Assembly (NCBI RefSeq): GCF_900187185.1
Contig: NZ_LT906465.1
Coordinates: 124,001 to 188,000, forward strand
Length of the DNA: 64,000 nt
Direction: 5' to 3'
Source: Chryseobacterium taklimakanense
GTDB lineage: Bacteria > Bacteroidota > Bacteroidia > Flavobacteriales > Weeksellaceae
In this document: in pieces, positions 16,919-24,408 of the stretch
Layout of the letters: every line of letters starts with the position of its first letter
How positions within the stretch are numbered: the stretch's first letter is position 1
Program-made: the position numbers and the translations under genes
Notes under the pieces: generated by a model
What the model was told of the DNA's origin: nothing
Database searches by the model: none
What the model saw: the letters and a program-made list of their open reading frames with translations, nothing else

Positions 16919-17437
16919 ATGAAAAATATCATAACTACAATAATCTTATTTTTTAGTTTTAGCTGTTCAGCTCAATATGGTAAAGAATTTGACAATGGTG
17001 ATAATTATCTTAACAATAATTTGAACAAATTTGTAGGAACCTGGAAGTACAGTGATGCTAATCAATCTTTAACAATCATTTTGAAGAAAGAGAATATAAA
17101 ACTCCCTATTGAAAACGATGTTAGAGCAGATGCAATAATTGGCTTTCATAAATTTGTTAAAAATGATAATATAATTGAGGATAATACAATGTATTCTAAC
17201 ACGAATTATAGCGACAAAAAAGGGTCAATCTTTGATTTTGGTGATGATAATAATCAAGAAACTATTGAACCGAGTTTTTACAACCTCTCAAAAAACAAAT
17301 ATGTAGATGTAAAAATACAATATGTAGATGCTACCCACATAAAAATAATTTCAATAAAAAACACACCCGGACTGAAACTTAAACCATTCGATCCAGCCAT
17401 AATATATCCTCAAAATATAATATTAACGAAGCAATAA
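16919..17437 (+). CDS. Secreted protein of unknown function, DUF6705-like (cassette 6)
   Basis: 172 residues. N-terminal signal ending FSFSCSAQ allows either SPI cleavage or lipidation at the Cys. The mature part begins with NLNKFVGTWKYSDANQSLTI, a pattern seen in flavobacterial DUF6705-type small secreted proteins (VGTW near the start, then beta strands). Role unknown. It lies between E6 and E7. Unlike the other cassettes, its left end (TTCCGTTTGCGG) is not complementary to the bases before E7, suggesting that two cassettes were fused or that an end has decayed. Confidence 0.6.
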   Translation: MKNIITTIILFFSFSCSAQYGKEFDNGDNYLNNNLNKFVGTWKYSDANQSLTIILKKENIKLPIENDVRADAIIGFHKFVKNDNIIEDNTMYSNTNYSDKKGSIFDFGDDNNQETIEPSFYNLSKNKYVDVKIQYVDATHIKIISIKNTPGLKLKPFDPAIIYPQNIILTKQ

Positions 17438-17444
17438 CAACCAC

Positions 17445-17650
17445 CACAACCAGCATAGTATTGGCAAAATGCGGGGTTGAGAGTTGATTGAACTTTTCTG
17501 CCACTTTTGGCGCAAAAAACTTTTCTGTTTTTAAATTTTTATTAATTTTACAAAAACAGAAAAAGTTTTTGCTTAGTGCAGTTTTTATAGAACTTTCAGG
17601 GATTTTTAGCCCGCCCTTCGCAAATACTTTTCCCGTTACCTGCAATTCCC
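17445..17650 (+). repeat. Cassette-boundary element E7 (attC-like)
   Basis: Left arm AGTATTGGCAAAATGCGGGG (17456-17475), with the left core degraded (CCAGCATAG). Right arm CCCGCCCTTCGCAAATACTT, then junction CCCG|TTACCTGC (17632-17643). Long inner hairpin CAAAAAACTTTTCTGTTTTT / AAAAACAGAAAAAGTTTTTG. Confidence 0.8.
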
Positions 17651-17744
17651 CTACTCGAAAACGAAGTTGTTTTTAGCCGCTAACGAGATAAAGTCTGTAC
17701 TTCATATTACTATCTTAAATTCTTTGTTCTTATCTTAGTAATCG

Positions 17745-17950
17745 CTCCTTGAAAAGACCGGTTTAAGCAATGGTGTTTAAAAACCCGTCTGCAATTCAGG
17801 TAAGATTGCACAAAAGTCTTTGGTAGTAATACTTCAGACGGCGTTAGTTTTTAATGGCGAGTCTGCGATAAGCAGATATCCCGCTCAGAATAATTTCAAA
17901 TTTAGCAAAGTGCAGTCCTTGGAGCTTTTTATTGGTTTAATTGAAAAAAT
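17745..17950 (+). ncRNA. Putative IS110 bridge (seeker) RNA
   Basis: The left non-coding end of the IS folds into separate hairpins. CCGTCTG (17785-17791) pairs with CAGACGG (17835-17841) around a 43-nt internal loop. GTCTGC (17861-17866) pairs with GCAGAT (17872-17877). IS110-family elements encode a bridge RNA in such an end, with target- and donor-binding loops. The position fits, but loop assignments are not attempted. Confidence 0.45.
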
Positions 17951-17956
17951 TGAGAC

Positions 17957-19314
17957 ATGGAAACTAAGAAGCAGATTTCACTCGAAGTGGTAAATTCCAA
18001 TGCTGCGGGAATAGACATTGGAAGCCGTAGCCATTGGGTAGCAGTAGGGCAAAATGCAGAGGATGTAAAAGAATTTGGCGTGTACAGCCAAGACCAGTTG
18101 GAAATGTGCCACTGGTTACACTCGAATGGCGTTACCTCGATCGCCATGGAATCCACCGGAACTTATTGGCAAAATCTGTTCTCAACTTTGGTGGGACAAG
18201 GTTTTGATGTGATTTTGGTTAATGGCAGACAAACCAAAAATATCAAAGGAAAAAAGACAGACATTAAAGATTGCCAATGGATTCAAAAACTTCATTCTCT
18301 CGGGCTTTTGAGTGCCAGCTTTTTACCCGATTCGGACACGGACACCATACGAACCTATTCCAGACACCGTCAAAACCTGCTCAAGCAATCTGCATCATGC
18401 ACCAGGAGAATGCAAAAATATCTGCGACTGATGAATATGAGGCTTGAGGTTGTGGTAAGGGATATAGTCGGTCTTACAGGATCTTGCATTATTGAAGCTT
18501 TTCTAAACGGAGAGTACAGGGGAGAGGAATTGGCAAAACTCCGTCATTACAATTGCCGAAAATCAGAGGAGGAAATCGCAAAAGCTCTGCAATTCAATGG
18601 GCGCAAAGATTATCTCTTTGCCTTGCAGCAAGAGTGGGATTCCTACAAACACCTCCAGCAACAAATCATGGATACGGATTTGCAGATCGACCGGCTCCTG
18701 AAGGAATTCATCGAAAAGGACGACCATAAGAAACAGCATACCATTGAAAAAAAAAGCACAAGCGTAAAAATAAAAACGCAGTAAGCCAAACCGACATGAA
18801 TTTAATTGCTTACCAATATTTTGAAGGGATAGACTTGATGGCGATTGAGGGGGTAAGCGAAGGGTTGATTATGGCTCTCATCGCAGAAGTCGGATTAGAT
18901 GGGATTAGAAAATTCCCCACTGCAAAACAATTCACCGCATGGCTCAGGCTCGCCCCCAACAACAAAATAAGTGGTGGCAAAGTATTATCCAACCACCTTC
19001 CGAAGGGAAGTTCGCGGCTGAAAACAGCATTCAGAAACACGGCCAATGCCATCGGCAACCTAAAGGAGGGATGGCTCGCTGAGTTCTTCAAAAGATTAAG
19101 CTACAAAAAAGGAAGGGCAACTGCTGTTTCTGCACTCGCCCGAAAGCTCGCCGTCATTATCTGGAATATGCTCGTTAAGAGGAAAGGGTACAATCCGCCT
19201 TCACAATACCTTTTTCTGGACGAGAAAAGAAAAATAGCAGCAGCCAAAAGAATACAAAAACAAATCACTAAATTTGGACTGACTAACAAGGATATTGAAT
19301 TCAAAACAATTTGA
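17957..19314 (+). pseudogene. IS110-family transposase with -1 frameshift
   Basis: The first frame (17957-18784, 275 residues) holds the DEDD RuvC-like domain: AAGIDIGSRSHWVAVG, SIAMESTGTYW and KGKKTDIKDCQWI. It then stops. The second frame (to 19314) carries the Transposase_20 part: IEGVSEGLIMALIAEVG and AWLRLAPNNKISGGK, with the catalytic-Ser region. The frames join if the ribosome or polymerase slips -1 on the A9G run at 18747-18756, giving about 452 residues. Intact IS110 genes are usually single frames, so a one-base deletion or sequencing error is as likely as programmed slippage. Confidence 0.75.
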
Positions 19315-19365
19315 TTTTCAATAGTAAAGTTTAACGTTAGTCAGAATGCCATAAAAACAACCCTT

Positions 19366-20226
19366 ATGAAAAAACTTATTTTCTTTTTGCTGATTTTATC
19401 ATTAATAATCTCTTGTCGCAGTAAAAGAAACTATGTGACATATTATAAGAAAGTTTATGAAGCAGACAGTATTCTTAGATTTAAATCCGATACTTTACTT
19501 GCGCTTAAAAAATACCGCAAAATTTTCAGAAAATATGAACCTAAGAACAATGAGAATATAAAAGAATTTGAAACTTTCATAACTCTTTCTGATCAATTTG
19601 GAAAAAACTTCGGTGGTAAAAAAAATATATATAAACTAATTATATTAAATGCTCATAACTGGAATAATAAAAAGAATGATCAACAATTTATGAATATTCT
19701 TTATAAATATGGTTTGAGTGAAAATGAAATTTATCAACAGGTTGCAAATTGGAAAAAAGGATTAAATCCTATTCTCATTGATTCCTTCAAAGTTGCTTTA
19801 AAAAGGGATCAAGACGGAAGACCACGCGATTTAATATTGGTGAAAAAAAATGTAAATAAAAATGCTAGATTTTTAAAATGGACACTAGACAACTATGGCT
19901 TTCCCAGTATGGACAAAATTGGGTGGTTTCCGCGTCCAACATTTTTATCACATATGATTGAAAGCGATCATTACCAATATTTTAAAGTAAAAATTCCAGA
20001 ATATATTAAGAATGGAGATTGTGATCCCAGGGATTATGCAATGTTGGTAGACTATGGTCTTCAATTAATTGACAATAAAGACTATACTTTTTATGGAGTA
20101 AATGGTGGAAAAATATTGGATTCAGCACAGGTTAATAAAAACAGGAAAAGTATTGGTCTTCCAAGTTTGAAACATAAGGCGTTAATCAGAAAGCAGTTAT
20201 CAAAAAAAAATAGGCACTTCAGGTAA
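19366..20226 (+). CDS. DUF6624-like lipoprotein (cassette 7)
   Basis: 286 residues. Signal and lipobox LIISCRSK. The C-terminal half has DQDGRPRDLI, NARFLKWTLDNYGFPSMDKIGW and VNKNRKSIGLPSL, resembling DUF6624 proteins (DQ-x-x-R, an N-x-x-x-x-x-x-I-I-x-x-x-G-W-P-like segment, final GLPxL). Function unknown. The IS110 element separates it from the start of its cassette, so it may have lost or gained a promoter. Its stop codon (20224-20226) lies inside the stretch complementary to the cassette start. Confidence 0.6.
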   Translation: MKKLIFFLLILSLIISCRSKRNYVTYYKKVYEADSILRFKSDTLLALKKYRKIFRKYEPKNNENIKEFETFITLSDQFGKNFGGKKNIYKLIILNAHNWNNKKNDQQFMNILYKYGLSENEIYQQVANWKKGLNPILIDSFKVALKRDQDGRPRDLILVKKNVNKNARFLKWTLDNYGFPSMDKIGWFPRPTFLSHMIESDHYQYFKVKIPEYIKNGDCDPRDYAMLVDYGLQLIDNKDYTFYGVNGGKILDSAQVNKNRKSIGLPSLKHKALIRKQLSKKNRHFR

Positions 20227-20424
20227 CATAGCATTTCTGTATGCGAGGGTGAATCATAGCAGTAGAACTATTTGTTATATTCAGCCACAAAAAATTTCCC
20301 CGCTTCCAATTTTTTAGTAATTTAGTCAGCGGAGAAAATTTTTGTTCAGGGTGATTATCAGTATGAAGATTTGTCATCCTTAGTCCCGCATACAGAAATA
20401 CTCTCTCGTTATAGGCAAGCCTAG
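20212..20424 (+). repeat. Cassette-boundary element E8 (attC-like)
   Basis: Near-identical to E2 and E4 in its body: outer arms CATTTCTGTATGCGAGGG and CCGCATACAGAAATAC, inner TTTCCCCGC / GCGGAGAAA. Left core CAGGTAAC (20220-20227) and right junction CTCG|TTATAGGC (20405-20415) are again specific to the neighbouring cassettes. Confidence 0.85.
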
Positions 20425-20436
20425 ACCGACAACGAA

Positions 20437-20955
20437 ATGACAACAGCGAAAGACATACAGACTGATTTTATCAAAACATATTTAAAGCCGACATTAAAAG
20501 AACACGGTTTTAAGACGAGTGGACAAACTTGGTGGAAAAGCAAGGGAGACTTCTTTCTCGTAATTAATCTGCAAAATTCTCAATGGAATAGTAAAGAGGA
20601 GCTGAGTTTTTGTTTGAACATTGGAGTAGCATTGACAGAAAAACTTGCTGACAAGGAGAAGAAAAAAGCTACATACGTCGACTTGGCGACACAAGTTCGA
20701 GAAGACGCATATTTGACCGAGGAACGCCAACAAATAAAAAAGTCTCAAGGAGGTTGGCTTGGCTATAAAATCACTGACAAGACTAATTTGTCAGAATTTA
20801 TAACGGACTTTAAGATTGACTTGGAGGATAACATTCTAAAAATCCTCAACAGTTTTGAGACATTACATGATTGTATCACCTTTTACCAAAAGTTCGGTTT
20901 CTGGGGTGACAACCTAAAAAGACAAATTGAAGATTGCGGACTGAAAACGAATTGA
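20437..20955 (+). CDS. DUF4304-like protein (cassette 8)
   Basis: 172 residues, no signal peptide. Opening TDFIKTYLKPTLKEHGFKTSGQTWWK followed by FFLVINLQNSQWN and LSFCLNIGVAL is the pattern of DUF4304, small cytoplasmic proteins of unknown function frequent in mobile and cassette contexts. It is the last gene of the array. Its cassette start TTATAGGCAAGCCT (20409-20422) is complementary at 12 of 14 bases to 20961-20974. Confidence 0.7.
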   Translation: MTTAKDIQTDFIKTYLKPTLKEHGFKTSGQTWWKSKGDFFLVINLQNSQWNSKEELSFCLNIGVALTEKLADKEKKKATYVDLATQVREDAYLTEERQQIKKSQGGWLGYKITDKTNLSEFITDFKIDLEDNILKILNSFETLHDCITFYQKFGFWGDNLKRQIEDCGLKTN

Positions 20956-20960
20956 CAAGA

Positions 20961-21057
20961 ATGCCTGCCTATAATAACTAAGCTTTCGTCTTGTCCGCAG
21001 GACAGAAGATGAAACCCCGTTGAACGCAAGCTCCGGGAGCTTTTTCAGCATTATAGG
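20961..21057 (+). repeat. Terminal boundary element E9 (short, degenerate)
   Basis: CCTATAAT (20968-20975) and ATTATAGG (21050-21057) are perfect 8-base inverted ends, with no GTATT...GCGGGG body between them. It ends the cassette array on the right. A terminator-like hairpin (21028-21045) sits inside. Confidence 0.5.
21028..21045 (+). terminator. Terminator-like hairpin in E9
   Basis: AAGCTC and GAGCTT arms with a CGG loop, followed by four to five T. It would stop transcription coming through the cassette array. Confidence 0.5.
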
Positions 21058-21089
21058 TTTATCGGCGAAGAATTTTAAAGATTGATAGG

Positions 21090-21116
21090 AGACTCCGGGA
21101 AGAGTCTCTTTTTTTG
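21090..21116 (+). terminator. Rho-independent terminator
   Basis: AGACTC / GAGTCT arms around CGGGAA with a seven-T tail. Together with the hairpin at 21028 it isolates the array from the cold-shock gene. Confidence 0.7.
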
Positions 21117-21342
21117 TGACTAATAATTGTGGTTTTTCTTGGTTTTATCGTGTTATACTTCACTTTCGGGCTATATAAACCTTCTTTTAACAACTAAATT
21201 GATCACGGTTTGAATTAAAAAAAAATCACAGGAAAAAGCCCAAAAGTCCCGACTTATAGTATCGACTGAGAAAATAAATCACTCAAATTGCAGAATTCTT
21301 GCTGTATTGATAATTAATGTTTTATAAGTCATTTAATTGCCG

Positions 21343-21350
21343 TATCTTTG
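21343..21350 (+). promoter_or_regulatory. -7 box of the cold-shock gene
   Basis: TATCTTTG fits the Bacteroidota TAnnTTTG element. It lies about 155 bp before the ATG, giving a long untranslated leader as is common for cold-shock mRNAs. No clean TTG was seen at -33. The rest of 20956-21505 holds no gene. Confidence 0.55.
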
Positions 21351-21505
21351 CGATGTAATTTTTAAGAACGGGTTACTGCCGTCGCACTTGCTGTATAGAT
21401 AATTCAAATTCAGTTTTTCGCTTCCCAGCACCATTTTTTAATCTTTCAATTTGCCGGTACAGATATTGCGGCACCTCATTTATTCACTAATATTTAATAT
21501 AATTT

Positions 21506-21940
21506 ATGTCAGATTCTTTCTCAAAAAAAGAAAATTTAAAGAAAAAACAACAGAAACAAAAAGAAAAAGCGCTTAAAAGAGAAGAGCGTAAAACCAGCAA
21601 CAATAAAGGTAAATCGTTGGATGAGATGTTGCTTTACGTAGATGCAAACGGCCAGCTAACTACGACGCCGCCGGATCAGCAGGAGAAAATTGAAATCAAT
21701 ACAGAGGATATACAGCTCGGCGCCGCGCCCATTATCGAAGAAGATCCGCAAAAGACAGGAATCGTAACTTTCCTGAGCGAAAAAGGCTACGGATTCATCA
21801 CAGAGAACAATACGAAAGACAATATCTTCTTTCACATCAATAACGTAAGTGGCGAGATCAAAAAAGGCCATAAAGTCAAGTTTGAAAAAGAGAAATCGCA
21901 GAAAGGTTTCTCCGCCGTCAACATACAGATCGTAAAATAA
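21506..21940 (+). CDS. Cold-shock domain protein with basic N-terminal extension
   Basis: 144 residues. The first ~45 are extremely Lys-rich (KKENLKKKQQKQKEKALKREERK), then an acidic spacer, then a cold-shock domain from about 82: TGIVTFLSEKGYGFI (RNP1), NIFFHINNVSG (RNP2) and GHKVKFEKEKSQKGFSAVNI. It should bind single-stranded RNA or DNA as an RNA chaperone. The extended form with a Lys-rich tail is usual in Flavobacteriia. It is monocistronic, bounded by its own long leader and a strong terminator shared with the convergent gene. Confidence 0.9.
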   Translation: MSDSFSKKENLKKKQQKQKEKALKREERKTSNNKGKSLDEMLLYVDANGQLTTTPPDQQEKIEINTEDIQLGAAPIIEEDPQKTGIVTFLSEKGYGFITENNTKDNIFFHINNVSGEIKKGHKVKFEKEKSQKGFSAVNIQIVK

Positions 21941-21942
21941 AT

Positions 21943-21966
21943 GAAGCTCCTCCGGGAGCTTTTTTC
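21943..21966. terminator. Terminator between convergent genes
   Basis: GAAGCTCC / GGGAGCTT hairpin followed by six T on the plus strand, directly behind the cold-shock gene. It touches the last base of the minus-strand gene and may serve both. Confidence 0.75.
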
Positions 21967-22612
21967 ATACAAAGCCGAGTTTTAAGATATTTCCATCTTT
22001 TTTCAGAACTGCAAAATAGAGTAGGGCCGCTTCATTCTCAAAATGTTTATCAAATTCGTAGATCCCACTTCTGTTTACCGGAATGATCTGTGATTTTTTT
22101 TCAGTTTTATAGCTTACGAAATCCGGCTTCAGAGTTACGAGTTCAATTTCATCCGAGGCATTTTTTGCAATATTTTGAATCGTTACGCTGAAAAGGCTGT
22201 CGCTTCTCATGATGTCATTCTTTACATTTTCAAAATTCCCAAAAGTGAAATTCTTAAGCAGTCCATTGGCTTCACTTTTGGCCAAACCTTTTTCCACCGA
22301 TCTTTTTCCACGTTCGGAAGTATCATCCAGATCCTTAATTTCGGTCATCAGTTTTGCAACTTTCTGGTAAAGATATTTATCGCCGTTTTCAGCAATATAG
22401 TTGTGCAGGGCATTCCGCAACATTTTTCCGCTTTTACTGCAGTGCCCGAATTCGCAGCTGTTCTCCCTTACTTTTTTATAAGACGCTTTTTTCTTGTAGT
22501 CCGCTGAATTGAACCCACTTTTCCTGCGCACGACACTCACACCGTTAAGCTGGTAGAAAACCAGGTTATCAATGGTGCCGCTTATTTTCATAATGCTCTC
22601 GTATCGTGCCAT
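21965..22612 (-). CDS. Conserved flavobacterial protein of unknown function
   Basis: 215 residues from the ATG at 22612 (MARYESIMKISGTIDNLVFYQLNG). The frame is open a further ten codons upstream, but the MARY start matches the usual N-terminus of this group. The opening GTIDNLVFYQLNGVSVVRRKSGFN is a recurring motif of small flavobacterial proteins of about this length. The rest is Lys/Asn-rich with a C-terminal region resembling a beta domain. No signal peptide or membrane segment. No function known. Confidence 0.6.
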   Translation of the reverse strand: MARYESIMKISGTIDNLVFYQLNGVSVVRRKSGFNSADYKKKASYKKVRENSCEFGHCSKSGKMLRNALHNYIAENGDKYLYQKVAKLMTEIKDLDDTSERGKRSVEKGLAKSEANGLLKNFTFGNFENVKNDIMRSDSLFSVTIQNIAKNASDEIELVTLKPDFVSYKTEKKSQIIPVNRSGIYEFDKHFENEAALLYFAVLKKDGNILKLGFV

Positions 22613-22697
22613 ACCAACTTTTTGGGATGGCCAAAGATACATTAAATTAATAAATTACCAATAGTTGTAGTATAGTTATAATATAATTGAATTATAT

Positions 22698-22728
22698 TTG
22701 TAGTATTAAATATTATGGTATATATTTG
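22698..22728 (+). promoter_or_regulatory. Promoter of the NlpC/P60 gene
   Basis: TTG at 22698-22700, 20-bp spacer, TATATTTG at 22721-22728: the Bacteroidota -33/-7 arrangement. The leader is about 60 nt. Confidence 0.65.
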
Positions 22729-22791
22729 CGGAGAAAGATTTTTCTTAAAAACTCAAAATAACTTTGCTGAAAAACCGTTAACTCAATACTT

Positions 22792-23358
22792 ATGAATGTT
22801 AAAAAGCTTTTAATTACATCCAGCGCTGCAGTTTTACTGGTGTCCTGCGGGAGCTCACACAGCGTGAGTAAAACAAAAAGAACGGAACCGGTAAAGCGGG
22901 AAGTACCGACGAAAACCGTTGCTAAAGCAGAAGGGCTCAGGTCTCTGGATTCCAGGTTTTCAGGAAAGGTTTCCGGTGAAATCCAGGAATTGCTGAAGGA
23001 TGCCCAGAAATATCTTGGTGCGCCATACAAATATGGCGGCGCCTCATCAGAAGGATTTGACTGTTCGGGTTTTACGCTGACCGTTTTTCAGGAAAATTCT
23101 TTCAGTTTGCCCCGACGGTCATCAGATCAGGCGGTTACAGGGAATGAGATTGATATTAGCAATGTGAAACCGGGCGACCTGCTGTTTTTTGCGACGGGCG
23201 GTGGGACAAGGGTATCGCATGTGGGAATTGTACACGATATTGGCCGAGATGGCGAGGTGAAATTCATCCATTCATCAACTTCCAAAGGCGTCATTATTTC
23301 GTCACTGAATGAAAAATACTGGAACAAAGCCTATCTGCACGCACAAAGAGTTTTATAG
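22792..23358 (+). CDS. NlpC/P60 family lipoprotein, cell-wall endopeptidase
   Basis: 188 residues. Lipobox VLLVSCGSS, a short basic linker, then an NlpC/P60 cysteine peptidase domain from about 70: YLGAPYKYGGASSEGFDCSGF (catalytic Cys), RVSHVGIV (His) and FIHSS (third polar/His residue). These enzymes cut D-Glu to meso-DAP or related peptide bonds in peptidoglycan. Lipidation places it at the outer membrane facing the periplasm. It stands alone, with its own promoter and a terminator at 23483. Confidence 0.9.
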   Translation: MNVKKLLITSSAAVLLVSCGSSHSVSKTKRTEPVKREVPTKTVAKAEGLRSLDSRFSGKVSGEIQELLKDAQKYLGAPYKYGGASSEGFDCSGFTLTVFQENSFSLPRRSSDQAVTGNEIDISNVKPGDLLFFATGGGTRVSHVGIVHDIGRDGEVKFIHSSTSKGVIISSLNEKYWNKAYLHAQRVL

Positions 23359-23482
23359 AAAAATACATCAAAATAAGTTTTAGGTTTTAACAGGCGGAAA
23401 TGTCTCAATACCAGATGATGAAGTCTGATAAACGTCATAACGAAATCTTCGCTCCCTCTAGAGGCCGGAGGAGAAACATAAA

Positions 23483-23519
23483 AAAAGCCGTTTTCACTGA
23501 TTGTGGAACGGCTTCTTTA
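23483..23519 (+). terminator. Terminator after the NlpC/P60 gene
   Basis: AAGCCGTT and AACGGCTT arms around a 12-nt loop, preceded by A-rich and followed by T-rich sequence. Confidence 0.75.
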
Positions 23520-23558
23520 TTATCTCGGCAAATTTTCATTATTCCGGCTGCAAATCCT

Positions 23559-23566
23559 TATTTTTG
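23559..23566 (+). promoter_or_regulatory. -7 box of dapD
   Basis: TATTTTTG, 22 bp before the dapD start. No clear -33 TTG. Confidence 0.5.
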
Positions 23567-23588
23567 TAACCATTAATAAAATTTAGAA

Positions 23589-24401
23589 ATGAGCTTACAG
23601 CAAACCATTGAGAATATTTGGGAAAACAGGGATCTTTTGCAGAATGAAGACAGCAAATCTGCAATCAGAGAGGTAATTTCAAAACTTGATCTGGGCGAAC
23701 TCCGGGTCGCAGAGCCAACAGACAACGGTTGGAAGGTAAACGAATGGGTGAAAAAAGCGGTGGTAATGTATTTCCCGATCCAAAGGATGGAAACCATTGA
23801 GGTGGGGCCTTTTGAATTCCATGATAAAATTCCGTTGAAGAAAAATTATGCCGAAAAAGGCGTAAGAGTGGTGCCGCACGCGATTGCCAGACAAGGTTCT
23901 TATGTTGCACCAGGGGTAATTATGATGCCTTCCTATGTCAACATTGGTGCTTATGTAGATTCCGGAACGATGGTTGATACCTGGGCGACAGTTGGAAGCT
24001 GCGCGCAGATTGGTAAAAATGTGCATTTGAGCGGTGGGGTAGGAATTGGTGGCGTTCTTGAGCCTTTACAGGCTGCACCGGTTATTATTGAAGATGACTG
24101 TTTTATCGGTTCACGGTGTATTGTGGTAGAAGGTGTTCATGTAGAAAAAGAAGCGGTTTTGGGAGCCAATGTAGTATTGACGGCTTCCACAAAAATTATC
24201 GATGTTACGGGAGATGCTCCTGTGGAAATTAAAGGAAGGGTTCCTGCGCGTTCCGTGGTAATTCCAGGAAGTTACACCAAGCAGTATCCGGCTGGCGAAT
24301 ATCAGGTTCCGTGTGCACTGATTATTGGAAAAAGAAAAGAATCTACAGATAAGAAAACCTCTCTGAATGATGCATTGAGAGAGAATAATGTAGCGGTATA
24401 G
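23589..24401 (+). CDS. dapD: 2,3,4,5-tetrahydropyridine-2,6-dicarboxylate N-succinyltransferase
   Basis: 270 residues, the usual DapD length. It transfers succinyl from succinyl-CoA to tetrahydrodipicolinate in the lysine/meso-DAP pathway. The N-terminal helical domain (about 1-100) is followed by left-handed beta-helix hexapeptide repeats (VAPGVIMMPSYVNIGAYVD, SGGVGIGGVLEPLQAAPVII, IVVEGVHVEKEAVLGANVVL). MVDTWATVGSCAQIGKNVH is the conserved family signature. The C-terminal tail is short. The first glycosyltransferase starts 7 bp later, so the three genes to 26495 may be one transcript. Confidence 0.93.
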   Translation: MSLQQTIENIWENRDLLQNEDSKSAIREVISKLDLGELRVAEPTDNGWKVNEWVKKAVVMYFPIQRMETIEVGPFEFHDKIPLKKNYAEKGVRVVPHAIARQGSYVAPGVIMMPSYVNIGAYVDSGTMVDTWATVGSCAQIGKNVHLSGGVGIGGVLEPLQAAPVIIEDDCFIGSRCIVVEGVHVEKEAVLGANVVLTASTKIIDVTGDAPVEIKGRVPARSVVIPGSYTKQYPAGEYQVPCALIIGKRKESTDKKTSLNDALRENNVAV

Positions 24402-24408
24402 CCTGCCG

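Larger units (their letters stand above)
17651..19345 (+). mobile_element. IS110-family insertion sequence, approximate ends
   Basis: A DEDD transposase gene with about 300 bp of non-coding sequence to its left and about 30 bp to its right, the asymmetry of IS110-group elements whose guide RNA is encoded at the left end. It lies within a cassette whose two ends (GTTACCTG at 17635 and CAGGTAAC at 20220) still match each other, so it inserted after the cassette was in place. No clear terminal inverted repeats, as normal for IS110. The exact ends cannot be fixed by eye. Confidence 0.7.

Noticed and set aside
12125-21057. Repeats as a CRISPR array
   Set aside because: Repeats are 100-215 bp, spaced by whole genes, and internally palindromic; no short regular spacers or cas genes.
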